Shown here: one piece after another, positions 6,442-6,665 of the stretch
Position numbering within the stretch: the first letter of the stretch is position 1
Layout of the letters: every line of letters begins with the position of its first letter
NCBI GenBank assembly: GCA_051004015.1
Contig: JBPCKT010000013.1
Location: forward strand, 1 to 6,665
Direction of reading: 5' to 3'
DNA: 6,665 bases
DNA from: SXOA01 sp051004015
GTDB lineage: Bacteria; Planctomycetota; Planctomycetia; Pirellulales; Pirellulaceae
Notes under the pieces: model-generated
The model's input: only the letters and a program-made list of their open reading frames with translations
Told to the model about the DNA's origin: nothing
Database searches by the model: none
Made by a program: the position numbers and the translations under genes

Positions 6442-6462
6442 TCCGCGAATCCAAATCGCGGA
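6442..6462 (+). repeat. Perfect 7-bp hairpin downstream of the promoter candidate
   Basis: TCCGCGA at 6442-6448 pairs perfectly with TCGCGGA at 6456-6462 around a 7-base loop. It would lie about 15 bases into a transcript begun near 6427. There is no following T run, so it is more likely a 5' stem-loop than a terminator. Confidence 0.4.
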
Positions 6463-6508
6463 AGGCCCCAACTTGACGATCATGGCGGAGGGCCGCCTGT
6501 CACAATAA

Positions 6509-6642
6509 ACCTTTGGCGACAATTCCGACTGAGGGACCAACATTTCCGGGATGGCCTAGATCGCCACACGGCACGTGCAGAAGCACGCCAGATCTCGCCA
6601 ATCTCCCAGCGACTCCATCTTGTCGCAAATCTAGCCAAAGGT
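6509..6642. repeat. Nested inverted repeats, candidate structured RNA or palindromic element
   Basis: Five complementary pairs nest concentrically. ACCTTTGGC (6509-6517) pairs with GCCAAAGGT (6634-6642). CGACAA (6517-6522) pairs with TTGTCG (6620-6625), sharing base 6517 with the outer stem. GATGG (6550-6554) pairs with CCATC (6615-6619), AGATC (6558-6562) with GATCT (6591-6595), and CGTGC (6574-6578) with GCACG (6583-6587) around an AGAA loop. Together they could form one long imperfect hairpin. No RNA family or insertion sequence was recognised, and the inner stems are short enough to arise by chance. Confidence 0.35.
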
Positions 6643-6653
6643 CTTGCAGACGC

Positions 6654-6665
6654 GGGGGGGGGGGG
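6654..6665. other. Terminal run of 12 G, probable sequencing artefact
   Basis: The window ends in twelve consecutive G residues, while no other such run occurs in the 6.6 kb. Two-colour Illumina chemistry reads absent signal as G, so contig ends can carry false poly-G tails. The last dozen bases should not be trusted as genomic sequence. Confidence 0.6.

Larger units (their letters stand above)
6370..6665. other. Gene-free region downstream of the operon
   Basis: No convincing coding sequence is visible on either strand. The forward frame ending at 6508 starts inside the lipoprotein gene and gives a low-quality Ser/Arg-rich translation. The 184-codon reverse frame is an antisense shadow of the lipoprotein. 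The region does contain a promoter-like site, a short perfect hairpin, nested inverted repeats and a terminal G run, listed separately. No classic terminator with a T run follows the operon. Confidence 0.6.

Noticed and set aside
6299..6508. 69-codon forward open frame overlapping the lipoprotein end
   Set aside because: It starts inside the lipoprotein gene without a ribosome site, has Ser/Arg/Lys-rich noise-like composition, and crosses the promoter candidate and hairpin.
5989..6543. 184-codon reverse-strand open frame
   Set aside because: It lies antisense to the lipoprotein gene, has a low-complexity Ala run opposite the poly-Gly spacer, and shows no family features.
6509..6642. An integron attC site or insertion-sequence end
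   Set aside because: The outer arms lack the attC core (GTTRRRY) and there is no transposase or flanking target duplication, so only a generic structured element is claimed.

Overview
The window carries a compact, tightly coupled three-gene operon on the + strand. It encodes a heavy-metal-efflux RND system of the CusA/CzcA class, most probably exporting Cu(I)/Ag(I). The DNA is GC-rich. Several features point to a member of the Planctomycetota or a close relative, probably seen as a metagenomic contig. These are a periplasmic adaptor studded with Cys/His heavy-metal-binding modules, an enlarged CusA pump, and a small lipoprotein of a type I associate with that group. The assignment is inference from protein style, not from a marker gene.

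Layout. Positions 1-140 are a leader with no convincing gene, a weak promoter candidate and a 10-bp palindrome. Positions 141-1682 encode a CusB-like adaptor of 513 aa, with an N-terminal membrane anchor, one N-terminal and two internal Cys/His metal-binding modules, and a C-terminal Cys cluster. It appears to lack the lipoyl and alpha-hairpin domains of ordinary adaptors. Positions 1679-5947 encode the CusA-like pump of 1422 aa, about 375 residues longer than E. coli CusA. Its extra length lies in a likely additional pair of membrane helices, a roughly 265-residue helix-rich insertion in the second periplasmic loop, and a low-complexity C-terminal tail. Positions 5944-6369 encode a 141-aa lipoprotein of unknown function. 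Both gene junctions are ATGA overlaps, so the three products are probably translated in coupled fashion.

Positions 6370-6665 contain no supported gene. They hold an extended -10 promoter-like site framed by a 7-bp inverted repeat, a perfect 7-bp hairpin, and a set of concentrically nested inverted repeats that could fold into one long imperfect hairpin. The last 12 bases are all G, which looks like a contig-end sequencing artefact.

Working model: the adaptor's metal-binding modules collect metal in the periplasm and pass it to the methionine site of the pump, which exports it with proton antiport. No TolC-like outer-membrane channel, CusF-like chaperone or metal-responsive regulator is visible, so these must lie elsewhere. 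The most distinctive point is the combination of a shrunken adaptor with an enlarged pump, which may be a rearranged division of labour within the efflux complex.
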